Made by a program: the position numbers and the translations under genes | Notes under the pieces: generated by a model | What the model was told of the DNA's origin: nothing | Database searches by the model: none | What the model saw: only the letters and a program-made list of their open reading frames with translations | Shown here: positions 8,856-18,131 of the stretch, piece by piece | How the letters are laid out: each line of letters starts with the position of its first letter | How positions within the stretch are numbered: position 1 is the first letter of the stretch | Source of the DNA: Spongiimicrobium salis | GTDB taxonomy: Bacteria; Bacteroidota; Bacteroidia; Flavobacteriales; Flavobacteriaceae | Assembly: GCF_043678055.1 (NCBI RefSeq) | Contig: NZ_JBHEQA010000005.1 | Location: 124,001-188,000, forward strand | DNA length: 64,000 nucleotides | Direction: 5' to 3'

Positions 8856-11015
8856 ATGAAACAATTTTTCTCTTTCTTTATTTTTTTATGTACTCCCTTT
8901 TGTATGGGGCAAAATACGATTTCAGGAGTCGTAATGGATAAAGATAAAGCTCCAGTAATAGGAGCTAATGTATATTTAGAAGGTACCTATGATGGAGCTT
9001 CCACGGATGAAAATGGGAAATTCACTTTCCAGACCCATGAAGAAGGGACACAGACATTAACCGTTTCCGCCATAGCCTATGAGACTTATGTCCTTGCTGG
9101 GGATGTGAAATTCTTTGCCCATATATCCATTACCCTTCAAGATGCCATTAATTCACTTTCAGGGGTAACATTAACGGCTGGGACATTTGAGGCTGGGGAT
9201 AACAGTAAAGTATCGGTCTTAAAGCCTTTGGATATTGTGACCACTGCAGGAGCAGTGGGCGATTTTGTAGCTGCGTTACAGACGCTACCGGGAACTTCCA
9301 CGGTTAATGAAGATGGTCGCTTATTTGTAAGAGGGGGCGCTGCCGGGGAGACTCAGGTTTTTATAGACGGTTTACGTGTTTTTCAGCCTTTTAGCGCTAC
9401 GGCGAACAATGTACCTACAAGAGGGCGGTTTTCACCTTTTCTTTTTAAAGGGATTACGTTTAGTACCGGAGGGTACTCTGCGGAATACGGGCAGGCGTTA
9501 TCCAGCGTGTTGCTATTGAATACTACCGATGTTCCCGATCAGGAAAAAACAGATATTTCGATCATGAGTGTAGGAGGAGGACTGGGACACACCGAAATCT
9601 GGGGCAATCAGTCTTTAAGTGTCAATACGTCTTACATTAACCTTGCTCCATATGAGGCTTTGTTGCCTTCAGATCAGGGCGTACGTTGGAATAGTCCATT
9701 TGAATCTATTTCCGGGGAAGGGGTGTTTAGAAGTAAAGCAGACCGGAGCATTTTAAAAATGTATACCGGTTTTACACGTACCAATCTCGATATTGATCAA
9801 GAAGATATCAATACTGTTGAACCCGTTCAATTTCAATTGCGCAATAACAACCTCTATTTCAACAGCTCTTTTAAATACTTTTTTGAACAGGACTGGACCC
9901 TCACTACTGGAGCTAGCATTTCCTATGACACTAATGCTATTGGAATAGACAACAATAACGTTACTATTAAGGAAACGGCATCGCATGTAAAAGCAAAAGT
10001 AGCTAAGAGATTTAGTAATAAAGTGCAAACTTTTTTTGGAGGAGAGTATTTTAATTTGGATTATGAAGATCGTTTTCAAGCGCCAAATATAGAGCCTCAG
10101 AATAGTCAATATACAGATGGTTTGAGTGCTTTTTTTACAGAAACAGATGTCTTTTTTAGTAATCAATTGGCTGTGAAACTTGGAGCAAGAGCTGAGTACT
10201 CCAGTATCCTTCAAGCATTTAGGGTTTCGCCTAGGGCATCCCTGGCCTACAAAAGCAGCGAAAAAGGGCAGTTTTCTTTGGCCTATGGCAATTTTTATCA
10301 AAATCCATTATCGGAAAGTTTACGGTTCAGTCAAGAGTTGAACCCTGAGCGGGCTACCCATTACATCTTCAATTACCAATATTTGGGCAACGGTAAAACC
10401 TTTAGGGCCGAGGCTTTTTATAAAGACTATGAGGACTTCATAAAGTTTGATACGGCTACCCCACAATTTGATTCGGATTTCAATAATGAAGGGGATGGTT
10501 ATGCCTCGGGGCTTGATCTTTTTTGGCGAGATAATAAAGGAATTAAGGATTTGGACTATTGGATTTCGTATTCGTATTTGGATACGGAGCGCGACTTTAG
10601 AAATTTTAGAGAACGTGCCACACCTAATTTTGCAGCAAAACACAATTTTTCCATAGTGACTAAGTATTGGATCAATAGCTTGCGGTCTCAAGTGGGCTTA
10701 TCTTATAATTTTGCCTCGGGCAGGCCTTATGACAACCCAAATACTACTGCTTTTTTGGCAGAAAAAACGCGTTCTTTTAACAATATAAGCCTCAATTGGG
10801 CGTATTTGGTCTCTCCTCAAAAAATCCTGTACTTTTCGGTAAATAACGTACTGGGTTTTAATAATATCAGTGGCTACAATTATAGCAACTCACCTAATGC
10901 CAATGGGGTATTTGACCGGCAAGCGATACGCCCGCCCGCTGATAGTTTCTTCTTTGTGGGATTCTTTTGGACCATCAGCACGGACAAGAAAAGCAATCAA
11001 CTGGATAATTTATAA
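8856..11015 (+). CDS. TonB-dependent outer-membrane receptor
   Basis: 719 residues from the ATG at 8856; an upstream start at 8820 would only add 12 residues ahead of a good signal peptide (MKQFFSFFIFLCTPFCMGQ). Order: signal peptide, carboxypeptidase-D regulatory-like domain (about 21-105, starting ISGVVMDKDKAPVIGANVYL), plug domain (about 120-230, with GRLFVRGGAAGETQVFIDG), then a 22-strand-type beta barrel. It would import a ligand across the outer membrane powered by TonB. There is no SusD partner nearby, so it is not a standard polysaccharide locus; the divergent lipoprotein at 7095 is the only obvious companion. The ligand is unknown. Confidence 0.92.
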   Translation: MKQFFSFFIFLCTPFCMGQNTISGVVMDKDKAPVIGANVYLEGTYDGASTDENGKFTFQTHEEGTQTLTVSAIAYETYVLAGDVKFFAHISITLQDAINSLSGVTLTAGTFEAGDNSKVSVLKPLDIVTTAGAVGDFVAALQTLPGTSTVNEDGRLFVRGGAAGETQVFIDGLRVFQPFSATANNVPTRGRFSPFLFKGITFSTGGYSAEYGQALSSVLLLNTTDVPDQEKTDISIMSVGGGLGHTEIWGNQSLSVNTSYINLAPYEALLPSDQGVRWNSPFESISGEGVFRSKADRSILKMYTGFTRTNLDIDQEDINTVEPVQFQLRNNNLYFNSSFKYFFEQDWTLTTGASISYDTNAIGIDNNNVTIKETASHVKAKVAKRFSNKVQTFFGGEYFNLDYEDRFQAPNIEPQNSQYTDGLSAFFTETDVFFSNQLAVKLGARAEYSSILQAFRVSPRASLAYKSSEKGQFSLAYGNFYQNPLSESLRFSQELNPERATHYIFNYQYLGNGKTFRAEAFYKDYEDFIKFDTATPQFDSDFNNEGDGYASGLDLFWRDNKGIKDLDYWISYSYLDTERDFRNFRERATPNFAAKHNFSIVTKYWINSLRSQVGLSYNFASGRPYDNPNTTAFLAEKTRSFNNISLNWAYLVSPQKILYFSVNNVLGFNNISGYNYSNSPNANGVFDRQAIRPPADSFFFVGFFWTISTDKKSNQLDNL

Positions 11016-11130
11016 TGAATTTTTATATAGGGGAATGCATTCTTTTTCACCATTCCACATCGTATACCTTTGTGGGATGTAAATTTTGATTTTTATCTGG
11101 AAAAAAGAATAACCATTGCACTTTCTATAA

Positions 11131-11753
11131 ATACGTAACTTTGGAATTGTACTTAATGAAATTGTTATAGGCGCAAATTGTACGCATAGCTCCATTGTCC
11201 ATTCCGATCTGCTTGCCGAACATGTCAATATTCTGGTCCAGACGGCAAAGTGTATTGGAGATATCCAAGTGAGAAACCGCGGGACTATAGGAGGCAGTTT
11301 GGCCCATGCAGATCCTTCATCCGATTATCCGGCAACAGTTTTGGCCTGTGATGCTAAGATTGTAGCCACCGGGAAAAATGGAAGCAGAACCATTGCAGCT
11401 ACCGACTTTTTCTTGGGCATTTTTACAACAGCCTTGGGAGAAGCTGAAATAATCACCGAAGTGCGTTTTTCCAAAGGAACACAGGGCAACTATCAAAAGT
11501 TTTTTCAATCGGCTTCCCGCTTTGCCGTTGTTGGTGTTGCTGTGGTCAAGGAAGGAAACGCGGTTAAAGTGGGTGTTACCGGAGTTGCAGATACCCCTAT
11601 AGGGCCACGGCGGTGGAAGAGGCATATACGGGAAGTAGTGATGTTGCTTCGCTTGCCGTAGATAATGTGGATGTAATGAGCGATCATTTTGCCGATCAGG
11701 AGTACCGTTCCCATTTGGCAAAAGTTTTTGTAAAAAAAGGACTGGAAGCATAA
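11131..11753 (+). pseudogene. Decayed FAD-binding subunit of CO/xanthine dehydrogenase family (coxM-like)
   Basis: Translation of 11131-11604 gives a coherent internal part of a molybdenum-hydroxylase FAD subunit: IGANCTHSSIVHSDLLAEH, then IGDIQVRNRGTIGGSLAHAD, SSDYPATVL and a FFLGIFTTAL segment. The hallmark FAD-binding TIGGSLAHAD is intact. At about 11602-11604 the frame breaks: ATA-GG-GCC has lost one base of what should be an Arg codon (family pattern PxRATAVE), and the sequence continues in the other frame as ATAVEEAYTGSSD to the stop at 11751. The N-terminal third of the domain is missing, and a stop codon lies just upstream at 11128. No large (MoCo) or 2Fe-2S subunit gene is present. 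The downstream terminator survives. Confidence 0.85.
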
Positions 11754-11781
11754 GAGGTCCCAAAACTATGCACAAACCATT

Positions 11782-11812
11782 AAACCCTTGATGATAACAT
11801 CAAGGGTTTTTT
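11782..11812 (+). terminator. Strong terminator left behind the coxM-like remnant
   Basis: Perfect 12-bp stem AAACCCTTGATG / CATCAAGGGTTT around an ATAA loop (11782-11809), followed by TTTG. The A-rich 5' arm means it could also serve the minus-strand DoxX gene. Confidence 0.9.
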
Positions 11813-11911
11813 GTAAAATAGAAACGAACTTTCCGTAATGTAATCCAGCGATTCATATTGGTACAAAATACCTTATTGCATTGGTGATGGAGGTATGCAT
11901 ATCCTAAGAAC

Positions 11912-12334
11912 TTATTTTTCCATTTTTAAATAATAATCCATGGAGTGTTTTCCAGAACCATAGAATAGGAAAAAAATAGAAAGCAAGAGTACGGAGGCAG
12001 ATAAAATTAAATTTGTGGTATTCATTGCTCCAATAAAATTAATCAATACCGCTCCAATTAGAATGGGAATCTGAGCCAGTATGGCATAACGCGTCAATAA
12101 CCCAAAAATAATTAAGATTCCTCCAATGAAATGCGCTGGCACTAGGTAATGAATAAGAATCATACCTCCGGCTAGGCTTTGGAAAGGTTTTATAAGTTCC
12201 ATTAATATTTCGCTACTCTGCATAAAGTTTATACCCTTAATGAGAAGAAAAACTCCCAACCCAATACGTACAATATCCAAAGGATAATACGTATGGGCAT
12301 TTGCCCATTTGTTCAAAGATTTTATTGTTGCCAT
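11912..12334 (-). CDS. DoxX-family membrane protein
   Basis: 140 residues from the ATG at 12334; an upstream start at 12391 would add 19 residues without a homologous look. It has four predicted transmembrane helices, with the DoxX pattern of an early LDIVRIGLGVFLLIKGI helix and a central HYLVPAHFIGGILIIFGLLTR segment. The DoxX family includes subunits and relatives of thiosulfate:quinone oxidoreductase and membrane components of oxidative-stress complexes; this gene's role is not evident. It is convergent with the coxM-like remnant. Confidence 0.85.
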   Translation of the reverse strand: MATIKSLNKWANAHTYYPLDIVRIGLGVFLLIKGINFMQSSEILMELIKPFQSLAGGMILIHYLVPAHFIGGILIIFGLLTRYAILAQIPILIGAVLINFIGAMNTTNLILSASVLLLSIFFLFYGSGKHSMDYYLKMEK

Positions 12335-12412
12335 AACGGATGAAATTAAGATTGTATATCTTATAAAATACTCATTATTAGTGATATACACAAATTTTAA
12401 CTGTATGGCGCC

Positions 12413-13966
12413 CTACAGGCCTTGAGCAGCCGCTTCGGCACAACGCTCTCCATCCATAGCCGCAGAAATGATACCTCCGGCATAACCACCGCCTTCTCCA
12501 CAAGGGAAAAGGCCTTGAATTTGCGGATGTTCCAAATTTTCTTTTCTAGGGATGTTGATGGGAGAGGAAGTACGGGATTCTACGCCTACAATATTGGCTT
12601 CTTCGGTATAATATCCCTTCATTTTTTGTCCAAATGCAGCAAAGCCTGCTCGCAGTCTACTTCCGATAATCTTTGGTAAGAGGGAATGTAAGGGGGCAGA
12701 CTTAAGGCCGGGCTGATAGGATGTGGGATTGAGAACTGTGGAAAAGTTACCCTCAACAAAATCGGTCAATCTCTGTGCAGGAGCTGTCTGGCAACGCCCG
12801 CCTGCGGTAAAAGCCAAACGTTCCAAGTCTTTCTGATATTCCAAACCCTTTAAAACGCCAAAATGTTCGTATTTCCGAATATCACGATCCACATTAATTT
12901 CCACAACAATACCGGAATTGGCATAAACACTATTTCGTTTAGAGGGGGACATGCCATTTACTACGACTTCACCATTGGCCGTTGCAGCAGGAACAATGAA
13001 ACCTCCAGGGCACATACAGAAGGAATAAACTCCTCTTTCCTTGACCTGTTGCACCAAACTATAGGAAGCTGCCGGTAGATGTTCGTTGCGTGCTCCATTG
13101 CAGTGATATTGTATACCGTCAATAATATGTTGGGGATGTTCCACACGCACGCCCATGGCAAAGGATTTTGCCTGTAGCCCAATATTCTTTTTGTGTAAGA
13201 GATAGAAGATATCCCGAGCGGAATGTCCGGTGGCTAGAATAATACGTTCCGTAGGTAATTCTCTTCCATCCAGCAGTTGAATGGCCTTTACGACATTATC
13301 TTTTATCAGGAGGTCTGTTACACGGGATTCAAAATGTACTTCTCCACCGTATTTTAAGATGGTTTCCCTTATATTTTGTACAATTTTTGGCAGTTTGTTT
13401 GTGCCAATATGTGGATGTGCATCAATAAGGATTTGAGGCGTTGCGCCGTGATGGACCAAACTTTCAAAAACACGTCGGACGTCCCCCCTTTTAAGACTTC
13501 GGGTGTATAGTTTTCCATCGGAATACGTTCCTGCTCCACCTTCGCCAAAGCAATAGTTGGAATCTTCTCCCACGATATGATCCCTATTGATTGCTTTTAA
13601 ATCCCGGCGTCTGTCTTGTACATTTTTACCGCGTTCAAGAACAATGGGCTTAAACCCCAACTCCAAACAACGTAAGGCTGCCCACATCCCCGCAGGTCCA
13701 AAACCTATGATATGTATGGGTTTGGCCTTAGATACGTCTTTGTAAGTAAAGGAATACTGGTCTTCTTCCCGAGATTGTTCTCCGATGTAAACAGTGACTT
13801 TATAATTAAAATATATGGTAGGTTTCCGGGCATCAATAGACTTTCGCAGTACTTTGATGACTAAATTTTGTTCTGATTCCCCTAAGTATTGCGCAGCTTT
13901 TTTCAAAAGAATACCTTCTAGGGATACTTCCTTCAGCGGAACGCGAAGTTGAATGTTTCGGATCAT
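12413..13966 (-). CDS. FAD-dependent dehydrogenase, COG2509 type
   Basis: 517 residues, cytoplasmic. An N-terminal domain of about 90 residues precedes a Rossmann dinucleotide-binding motif (IIGFGPAGMWAALRCLELG) and the segment DSNYCFGEGGAGTYSDGKL typical of the uncharacterised COG2509 flavoproteins. The C-terminus ends in LFPCGEGGGYAGGIISAA, the usual second FAD contact. These proteins are widespread putative oxidoreductases whose substrate is not known. The gene lies on the minus strand between the aquaporin gene upstream and the DoxX gene downstream. The gap of about 80 bases to DoxX makes co-transcription possible but not clear. Confidence 0.9.
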   Translation of the reverse strand: MIRNIQLRVPLKEVSLEGILLKKAAQYLGESEQNLVIKVLRKSIDARKPTIYFNYKVTVYIGEQSREEDQYSFTYKDVSKAKPIHIIGFGPAGMWAALRCLELGFKPIVLERGKNVQDRRRDLKAINRDHIVGEDSNYCFGEGGAGTYSDGKLYTRSLKRGDVRRVFESLVHHGATPQILIDAHPHIGTNKLPKIVQNIRETILKYGGEVHFESRVTDLLIKDNVVKAIQLLDGRELPTERIILATGHSARDIFYLLHKKNIGLQAKSFAMGVRVEHPQHIIDGIQYHCNGARNEHLPAASYSLVQQVKERGVYSFCMCPGGFIVPAATANGEVVVNGMSPSKRNSVYANSGIVVEINVDRDIRKYEHFGVLKGLEYQKDLERLAFTAGGRCQTAPAQRLTDFVEGNFSTVLNPTSYQPGLKSAPLHSLLPKIIGSRLRAGFAAFGQKMKGYYTEEANIVGVESRTSSPINIPRKENLEHPQIQGLFPCGEGGGYAGGIISAAMDGERCAEAAAQGL

Positions 13967-14014
13967 GAGGGCAAAATTACAGGAATTTTAAGGAATTAAA
14001 TGAAGGAGCTGATT

Positions 14015-14042
14015 AAAATAAACAAGGCCACTCAACGTGGCC
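14015..14042 (-). terminator. Terminator after the aquaporin gene
   Basis: GGCCAC (14026-14031) and GTGGCC (14037-14042) form a 6-bp GC-rich stem with a 5-nt loop. On the minus strand it is followed by TTGTTTATTTTAATC. Confidence 0.8.
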
Positions 14043-14066
14043 CTGTGCTGCATTTTCTAAATTTTA

Positions 14067-14756
14067 TTATCCTTCATTTTCTGGGGACAACATTTTGTAG
14101 AGCAGTCCTGCAATAATTGCTCCTATTATGGGGGCTACCCAAAATAACCAAAGCTGTTCCATTGCCCAACCTCCAGCAAACAGCGCCTGACTGGTACTCC
14201 TTGCAGGGTTCACAGAGGTATTGGTAACTGGAATGCTGATCAAATGAATCAGTGTGAGCCCTAGACCGATTGCCAGTCCGGCCATTCCTTTTGGTGCCTT
14301 GGAATGAGTGGCACCCAATATGATGACCAAAAACATGAAGGTCATTACGATTTCAGTGATAAGTGCTGCGGTCATGTTGAATCCTCCGGGAGAATGTTCG
14401 CCGTAACCATTGGCGGCAAATCCACCCAATTCAAAATCTGCTTTGCCACTCACAATGAGGTATAGGATGCCGGCTCCCGCGATACCACCCAATACTTGGG
14501 CAATAATATAGGGGACAAGTTCTTTGGCGCTAAAACGTCCTCCTACCCATAAACCTATGGATACTGCCGGGTTTAAATGACAACCCGATATGTGTCCTAT
14601 GGCATAGGCCATGGTGACCACAGTAAGTCCAAATGCAAGGGATACTCCTGCAAATCCAATTCCTAATTCTGGAAAACCTGCTGCCAAAACAGCACTTCCA
14701 CAACCTCCCAGTACCAACCATAGGGTACCGATAAATTCTGCTACTAATTTTTTCAT
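14067..14756 (-). CDS. aqpZ: Aquaporin Z
   Basis: 229 residues with six transmembrane helices and both half-helix NPA motifs: GCHLNPAVS and TSVNPARS. Long stretches read like Escherichia coli AqpZ (NGYGEHSPGG, LTLIHLISIPVTNTSVNPARS, MEQLWLFWV). It conducts water across the inner membrane during osmotic change. The Arg of the selectivity filter is present next to the second NPA. The gene is single, with its own terminator. Confidence 0.96.
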   Translation of the reverse strand: MKKLVAEFIGTLWLVLGGCGSAVLAAGFPELGIGFAGVSLAFGLTVVTMAYAIGHISGCHLNPAVSIGLWVGGRFSAKELVPYIIAQVLGGIAGAGILYLIVSGKADFELGGFAANGYGEHSPGGFNMTAALITEIVMTFMFLVIILGATHSKAPKGMAGLAIGLGLTLIHLISIPVTNTSVNPARSTSQALFAGGWAMEQLWLFWVAPIIGAIIAGLLYKMLSPENEG

Positions 14757-15042
14757 TTGTTTTAAATATAGTTAATGATTAGAGTGTAGGTGAAAGATAA
14801 GAAAAAAGAATATCTCCTGATTTTTAGGGAGTTGAAGTTCGGATAAATCCTATTGAATCTATAATTTAAGGACATTGGGGTCAGTGAGATCCCCTGTTAA
14901 AATCAAGAATCCTGTGGCCAGATTCGTTAAGTTCTCTTGAACCCTACAATTCATCCTATAAAGCATACAATTCGGTAAGTGTTATTTCCTGTATTGACCA
15001 CCTTCCTTCAAATTTGTAGTAGAAATCAATAAAAACAACATC

Positions 15043-15666
15043 ATGAAATTAACAATGACCATTTTGGCCGTTTTGATGACTTCCATTGGAGTGGCCCAAG
15101 ACAAATACGAGAAAGGAATGCAAAAGGCATTTGAACTATGGAAAGCTCAAAAGACCACAGAAGCTTCCAATATGTTTGAACGGATCGCAACGGCCGAATT
15201 GGATAATTGGTTGCCTTACTATTATGTAGCTCAAATAAATACCATGGTAGCTTTTGGGGAAAAAGAAGAGAAAAAATTGGCTCAAAAGCTAGAGAAAGCT
15301 CAAGAGTTTTTAGATATAGCCAAGGGGATATCTCCCAATAACGTCGAAATTATGGTGCAACAAGCCATGATACACACCGCCTGGGTGGCTTATGATGGTG
15401 CTACCTACGGCCCCACTTTGGGCGGAAAGGTAGTGGCCCTCTATCAAAAGGCGCTTAAAATGGCACCGGAAAATCCACGTGTAGTATTTTCCAATGCAGA
15501 ATGGGGTATGGGTTCGGCAGCATACTTTGGTCAGGATACAGCACCTTATTGTAGCGAGGTGAAACGTTCCTTGGAACTTTTTGCTAAATTTAAACCAGAA
15601 AGCGCTTTTCACCCCAATTGGGGCAAAGAGAGAGCAGAGATGGTTTCTAAAAACTGCGAAAAATAA
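15043..15666 (+). CDS. Secreted TPR-like protein, first gene of the 2TM kinase operon
   Basis: 207 residues with a signal peptide (residues 1-18, ending GVAQ). The helical repeats resemble tetratricopeptide units: an EKGMQKAFELWKAQKTTEAS segment, then LEKAQEFLDIAKGISPNNVE and LYQKALKMAPENPRVVFSNA. It is predicted periplasmic, acting as a protein-interaction scaffold. Its stop codon is 8 bases before the histidine kinase start, so it is very probably co-transcribed and may be an extracytoplasmic partner of that kinase. No enzymatic motif was seen. Confidence 0.85.
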   Translation: MKLTMTILAVLMTSIGVAQDKYEKGMQKAFELWKAQKTTEASNMFERIATAELDNWLPYYYVAQINTMVAFGEKEEKKLAQKLEKAQEFLDIAKGISPNNVEIMVQQAMIHTAWVAYDGATYGPTLGGKVVALYQKALKMAPENPRVVFSNAEWGMGSAAYFGQDTAPYCSEVKRSLELFAKFKPESAFHPNWGKERAEMVSKNCEK

Positions 15667-15674
15667 AAAAAGGC

Positions 15675-17015
15675 ATGCGACATTTTCTAAAACATCTATT
15701 TAACGCTATTGCATTGGGAACTGTTATTTCCATTGTTCTCATCGTAATTTCATACATACTGGGGAATTATCAGGATGGATGGGATTTCGCCAGCCTTTGG
15801 AAGGTGTTTTATCAGAACATGACCTTTTCCATCATCCTTTACTTGATCAATGCCTATTGGCTGCAATATCTTTTGACCAATTACAAAAAGAATGAACTTT
15901 TTAAAATAAAGATGTTCGCCTTGGCCATATGCGGTAATATTGTGTTATCGGTTATCGGGGTATTCATAGCCAGGTTTGTATTGCTCGTTGGTATTCAAGG
16001 CCGTCCGTGGATGGACTTTTTGACAAGGGAAAATATAGGGGAATATACCTCTTCAACCACTTTGGCCACCATCATTTCCTTGATATTCTATAGTGTCTGG
16101 TTCTATAAACACAAACAGGAAACTAAAGTTAAGGAACAAAAAATAATAGCGGGAACGGCCTCGGCCAAATTCGATGCCCTTAAAAATCAATTGGACCCTC
16201 ATTTTTTATTCAATAGTCTAAATGTATTGACCAGTCTTATTGAAGAAGATCCCTATCAAGCACAGAAATTTACAACATCCTTATCCAAAGTATATCGCTA
16301 TGTATTGGAGCAAAAAAACAAAGATTTGGTAACTGTAGATGAAGAATTGCAATTTGCACGAACCTATGTACGTCTCCTTAAAATGCGATTTGAAGACAGT
16401 ATTGTTTTTGAGATTCCGGAACAAAGTACCGATCCTGAGGCTAAAATCATTCCTTTATCCCTGCAATTGCTCTTGGAAAACGCAGTAAAACACAACGTAG
16501 TTACGGCAACACGGCCTTTGCATATTAAGGTGTTTGAAACAGAAGGTATGCTAGTGGTGAGCAACAATTTGCAGGAAAAACAAGTAGTAAAGAAGAGTAG
16601 TGGAGTAGGCTTGAGAAATATACAGCAGCGCTATGGCATCCTTACAGACAAACAAGTACAGATTCATAAAAGCGCAAAGGAGTTTCAGGTTAAACTCCCG
16701 ATGCTGAGAAAACAAATTGCAAAAATGGAAACACAACAAAGTTATATTAGTGATAAACGCTATCAAAAAGCAAAGGAGAAAGTAGAGGCGATTAAAGGAT
16801 TTTATGGAAATCTATTGGCCTATTGCATTGTAATACCCATACTTATTGTGGTAAACTATAGAACTACCGATTTTCCTTGGGCTATTTTTCCAGCCCTAGG
16901 GTGGGGATTTGGAGTAACGGCCCATGGTTTGGAGGCTTTTGGGTATAATCCTCTTTTTGGGAAACAATGGGAAGAACGAAAAATGAGGGAATTTATGGAT
17001 GACGATACTTTTTGA
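15675..17015 (+). CDS. LytS/YehU-type sensor histidine kinase with C-terminal 2TM domain
   Basis: 446 residues. Four predicted N-terminal transmembrane helices (about 12-145), then a His_kinase (PF06580-type) core with the phospho-acceptor His176 in QLDPHFLFNSLN, the N-box LLLENAVKHN (about 265) and the glycine-rich GVGLRNIQQRYG. Unusually the protein does not end there: residues 355-446 add a 2TM domain (AKEKVEAIKGFYG, two helices, then QWEERKMREFM), the same module as the four following small genes. An AAAAAAAGG stretch precedes the ATG. The likely partner is the LytTR regulator at 18582. Confidence 0.93.
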   Translation: MRHFLKHLFNAIALGTVISIVLIVISYILGNYQDGWDFASLWKVFYQNMTFSIILYLINAYWLQYLLTNYKKNELFKIKMFALAICGNIVLSVIGVFIARFVLLVGIQGRPWMDFLTRENIGEYTSSTTLATIISLIFYSVWFYKHKQETKVKEQKIIAGTASAKFDALKNQLDPHFLFNSLNVLTSLIEEDPYQAQKFTTSLSKVYRYVLEQKNKDLVTVDEELQFARTYVRLLKMRFEDSIVFEIPEQSTDPEAKIIPLSLQLLLENAVKHNVVTATRPLHIKVFETEGMLVVSNNLQEKQVVKKSSGVGLRNIQQRYGILTDKQVQIHKSAKEFQVKLPMLRKQIAKMETQQSYISDKRYQKAKEKVEAIKGFYGNLLAYCIVIPILIVVNYRTTDFPWAIFPALGWGFGVTAHGLEAFGYNPLFGKQWEERKMREFMDDDTF

Positions 17016-17140
17016 ATCCAAATAGGTACTGCTACCTACAATTCATCGGTTGAAATTGACAATTGGGAATGGAACTTTTTATAGGGTGAAGCAATTTGTC
17101 GAAATTTAACAGCAAGATAATCAACGAACAATAAAAACAA

Positions 17141-17443
17141 ATGGAAAATTTAGATAAAGAAAGTAAATACCTTAGAGCGAAGGAACGGGTAGAGGCCATT
17201 AAGAAATTCTATTCCAGCTTGTTTTCTTATATCGTGTTTATCACCCTCTTGGGTGCTTTAAATTACTACACTAATCAATGGGAGTATATGTGGTTCCTTT
17301 GGGCAGCATTTGGATGGGGTATAGGTATCGTAGTTAAGGCCGTAAAAGTTTTTGGAACAAATGTTTTTATGGGTCGGGATTGGGAAGAACGCAAAATCAA
17401 AGAATTTATGGATAAAGATCAAAAACAACAACGATGGAACTAA
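17141..17443 (+). CDS. Stand-alone 2TM-domain protein (copy 1)
   Basis: 100 residues, an entire 2TM domain (PF13239-like): an amphipathic start with AKERVEAIKKFYSS, two membrane helices split by a short linker (NYYTNQWEYMWFLW), a GWGIGIVVKAVKVFG helix and a basic tail WEERKIKEFM. There is no catalytic motif. It follows the kinase by 125 bases and overlaps the start of the next gene by one base, so it is part of the operon. The domain's function is unknown. It is predicted to be an inner-membrane protein with both ends cytoplasmic. Confidence 0.9.
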   Translation: MENLDKESKYLRAKERVEAIKKFYSSLFSYIVFITLLGALNYYTNQWEYMWFLWAAFGWGIGIVVKAVKVFGTNVFMGRDWEERKIKEFMDKDQKQQRWN

Positions 17444-17742
17444 TGACAACAATAGAGGAAGAGAAAAGAGAACGCGCTAAAAATCGCGTAGAGGAATTAA
17501 AAGGATTTTATATCCACGCACTGGTTTTTGTTTTGGTAAACCCTTTTTTGGCCTTTTTAAACTATATGACCACCGGGTGGGAACCACTTTGGTTTATCTA
17601 TCCACTTCTAGGGTGGAGTTTAGGCCTATTGATTCATGGACTGTGCATCTTTGGAGTCAACCCCTTTCTGGGAAAAGATTGGGAGCAACGAAAGTTAAGA
17701 GAATTTATGGAAGAAGAAGATGAACGGGGAAAGTGGAATTAA
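17443..17742 (+). CDS. Stand-alone 2TM-domain protein (copy 2)
   Basis: 99 residues from the ATG at 17443, which shares its A with the TAA stop of the previous gene (TAATG), a translational-coupling arrangement that favours this start over the ATG at 17434. The sequence keeps the module: AKNRVEELKGFYIHAL, two membrane helices, GWSLGLLIHGLCIFG, then WEQRKLREFMEEED. It is closely related to copy 3 (both have RV.ELKGFYIHALV), suggesting recent duplication. Confidence 0.9.
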   Translation: MTTIEEEKRERAKNRVEELKGFYIHALVFVLVNPFLAFLNYMTTGWEPLWFIYPLLGWSLGLLIHGLCIFGVNPFLGKDWEQRKLREFMEEEDERGKWN

Positions 17743-17764
17743 GAATCATTAAATAAGCGAACAA

Positions 17765-18103
17765 ATGGACTATAACAATACATCAGAATTAGATAAAAAA
17801 CAGAGAGCAAAAAAACGTGTGGACGAACTAAAGGGGTTTTATATCCATGCCCTTGTATATATTTTGGTAAACAGCTTTATCTCCATAAGTAAAATAGTCA
17901 ATAATATTCAGGACGGAGAAAGTTTTATAGAAGCGTTTTGGGATTTTGGTACTGGTGCCGTATGGTTTTTCTGGGGTATTGGTTTATTGATCCATGGACT
18001 AAATGTATTCTCTTACAATCCTTTTTTTAATAAGGCGTGGGAAGAACGTCAGATTCAAAAATATATAGAGGAGGATGAGAAAGCTTCTCGAAAATATAGA
18101 TGA
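17765..18103 (+). CDS. Stand-alone 2TM-domain protein (copy 3)
   Basis: 112 residues. Same module with a longer inter-helix loop (about 10 extra residues, around NIQDGESFIEAFWDFGTGA): AKKRVDELKGFYIHAL, then FFWGIGLLIHGLNVF and WEERQIQKYIEEDE. It lies 22 bases after copy 2. Predicted membrane protein, function unknown. Confidence 0.9.
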   Translation: MDYNNTSELDKKQRAKKRVDELKGFYIHALVYILVNSFISISKIVNNIQDGESFIEAFWDFGTGAVWFFWGIGLLIHGLNVFSYNPFFNKAWEERQIQKYIEEDEKASRKYR

Positions 18104-18131
18104 ACAATAGCAAATTTTTAAAATCATACCG

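Noticed and set aside
9753..10301. 182-residue open frame on the minus strand within the TonB receptor
   Set aside because: Antisense to a well supported beta-barrel gene, with Ile/Cys-rich non-protein-like composition.
7095..11015. SusC/SusD polysaccharide utilisation pair
   Set aside because: The lipoprotein is divergent from the receptor and lacks SusD features, and no glycoside hydrolases are close.
11131..11753. Functional CO dehydrogenase
   Set aside because: The FAD subunit is truncated and frameshifted, and the large and iron-sulfur subunit genes are absent.
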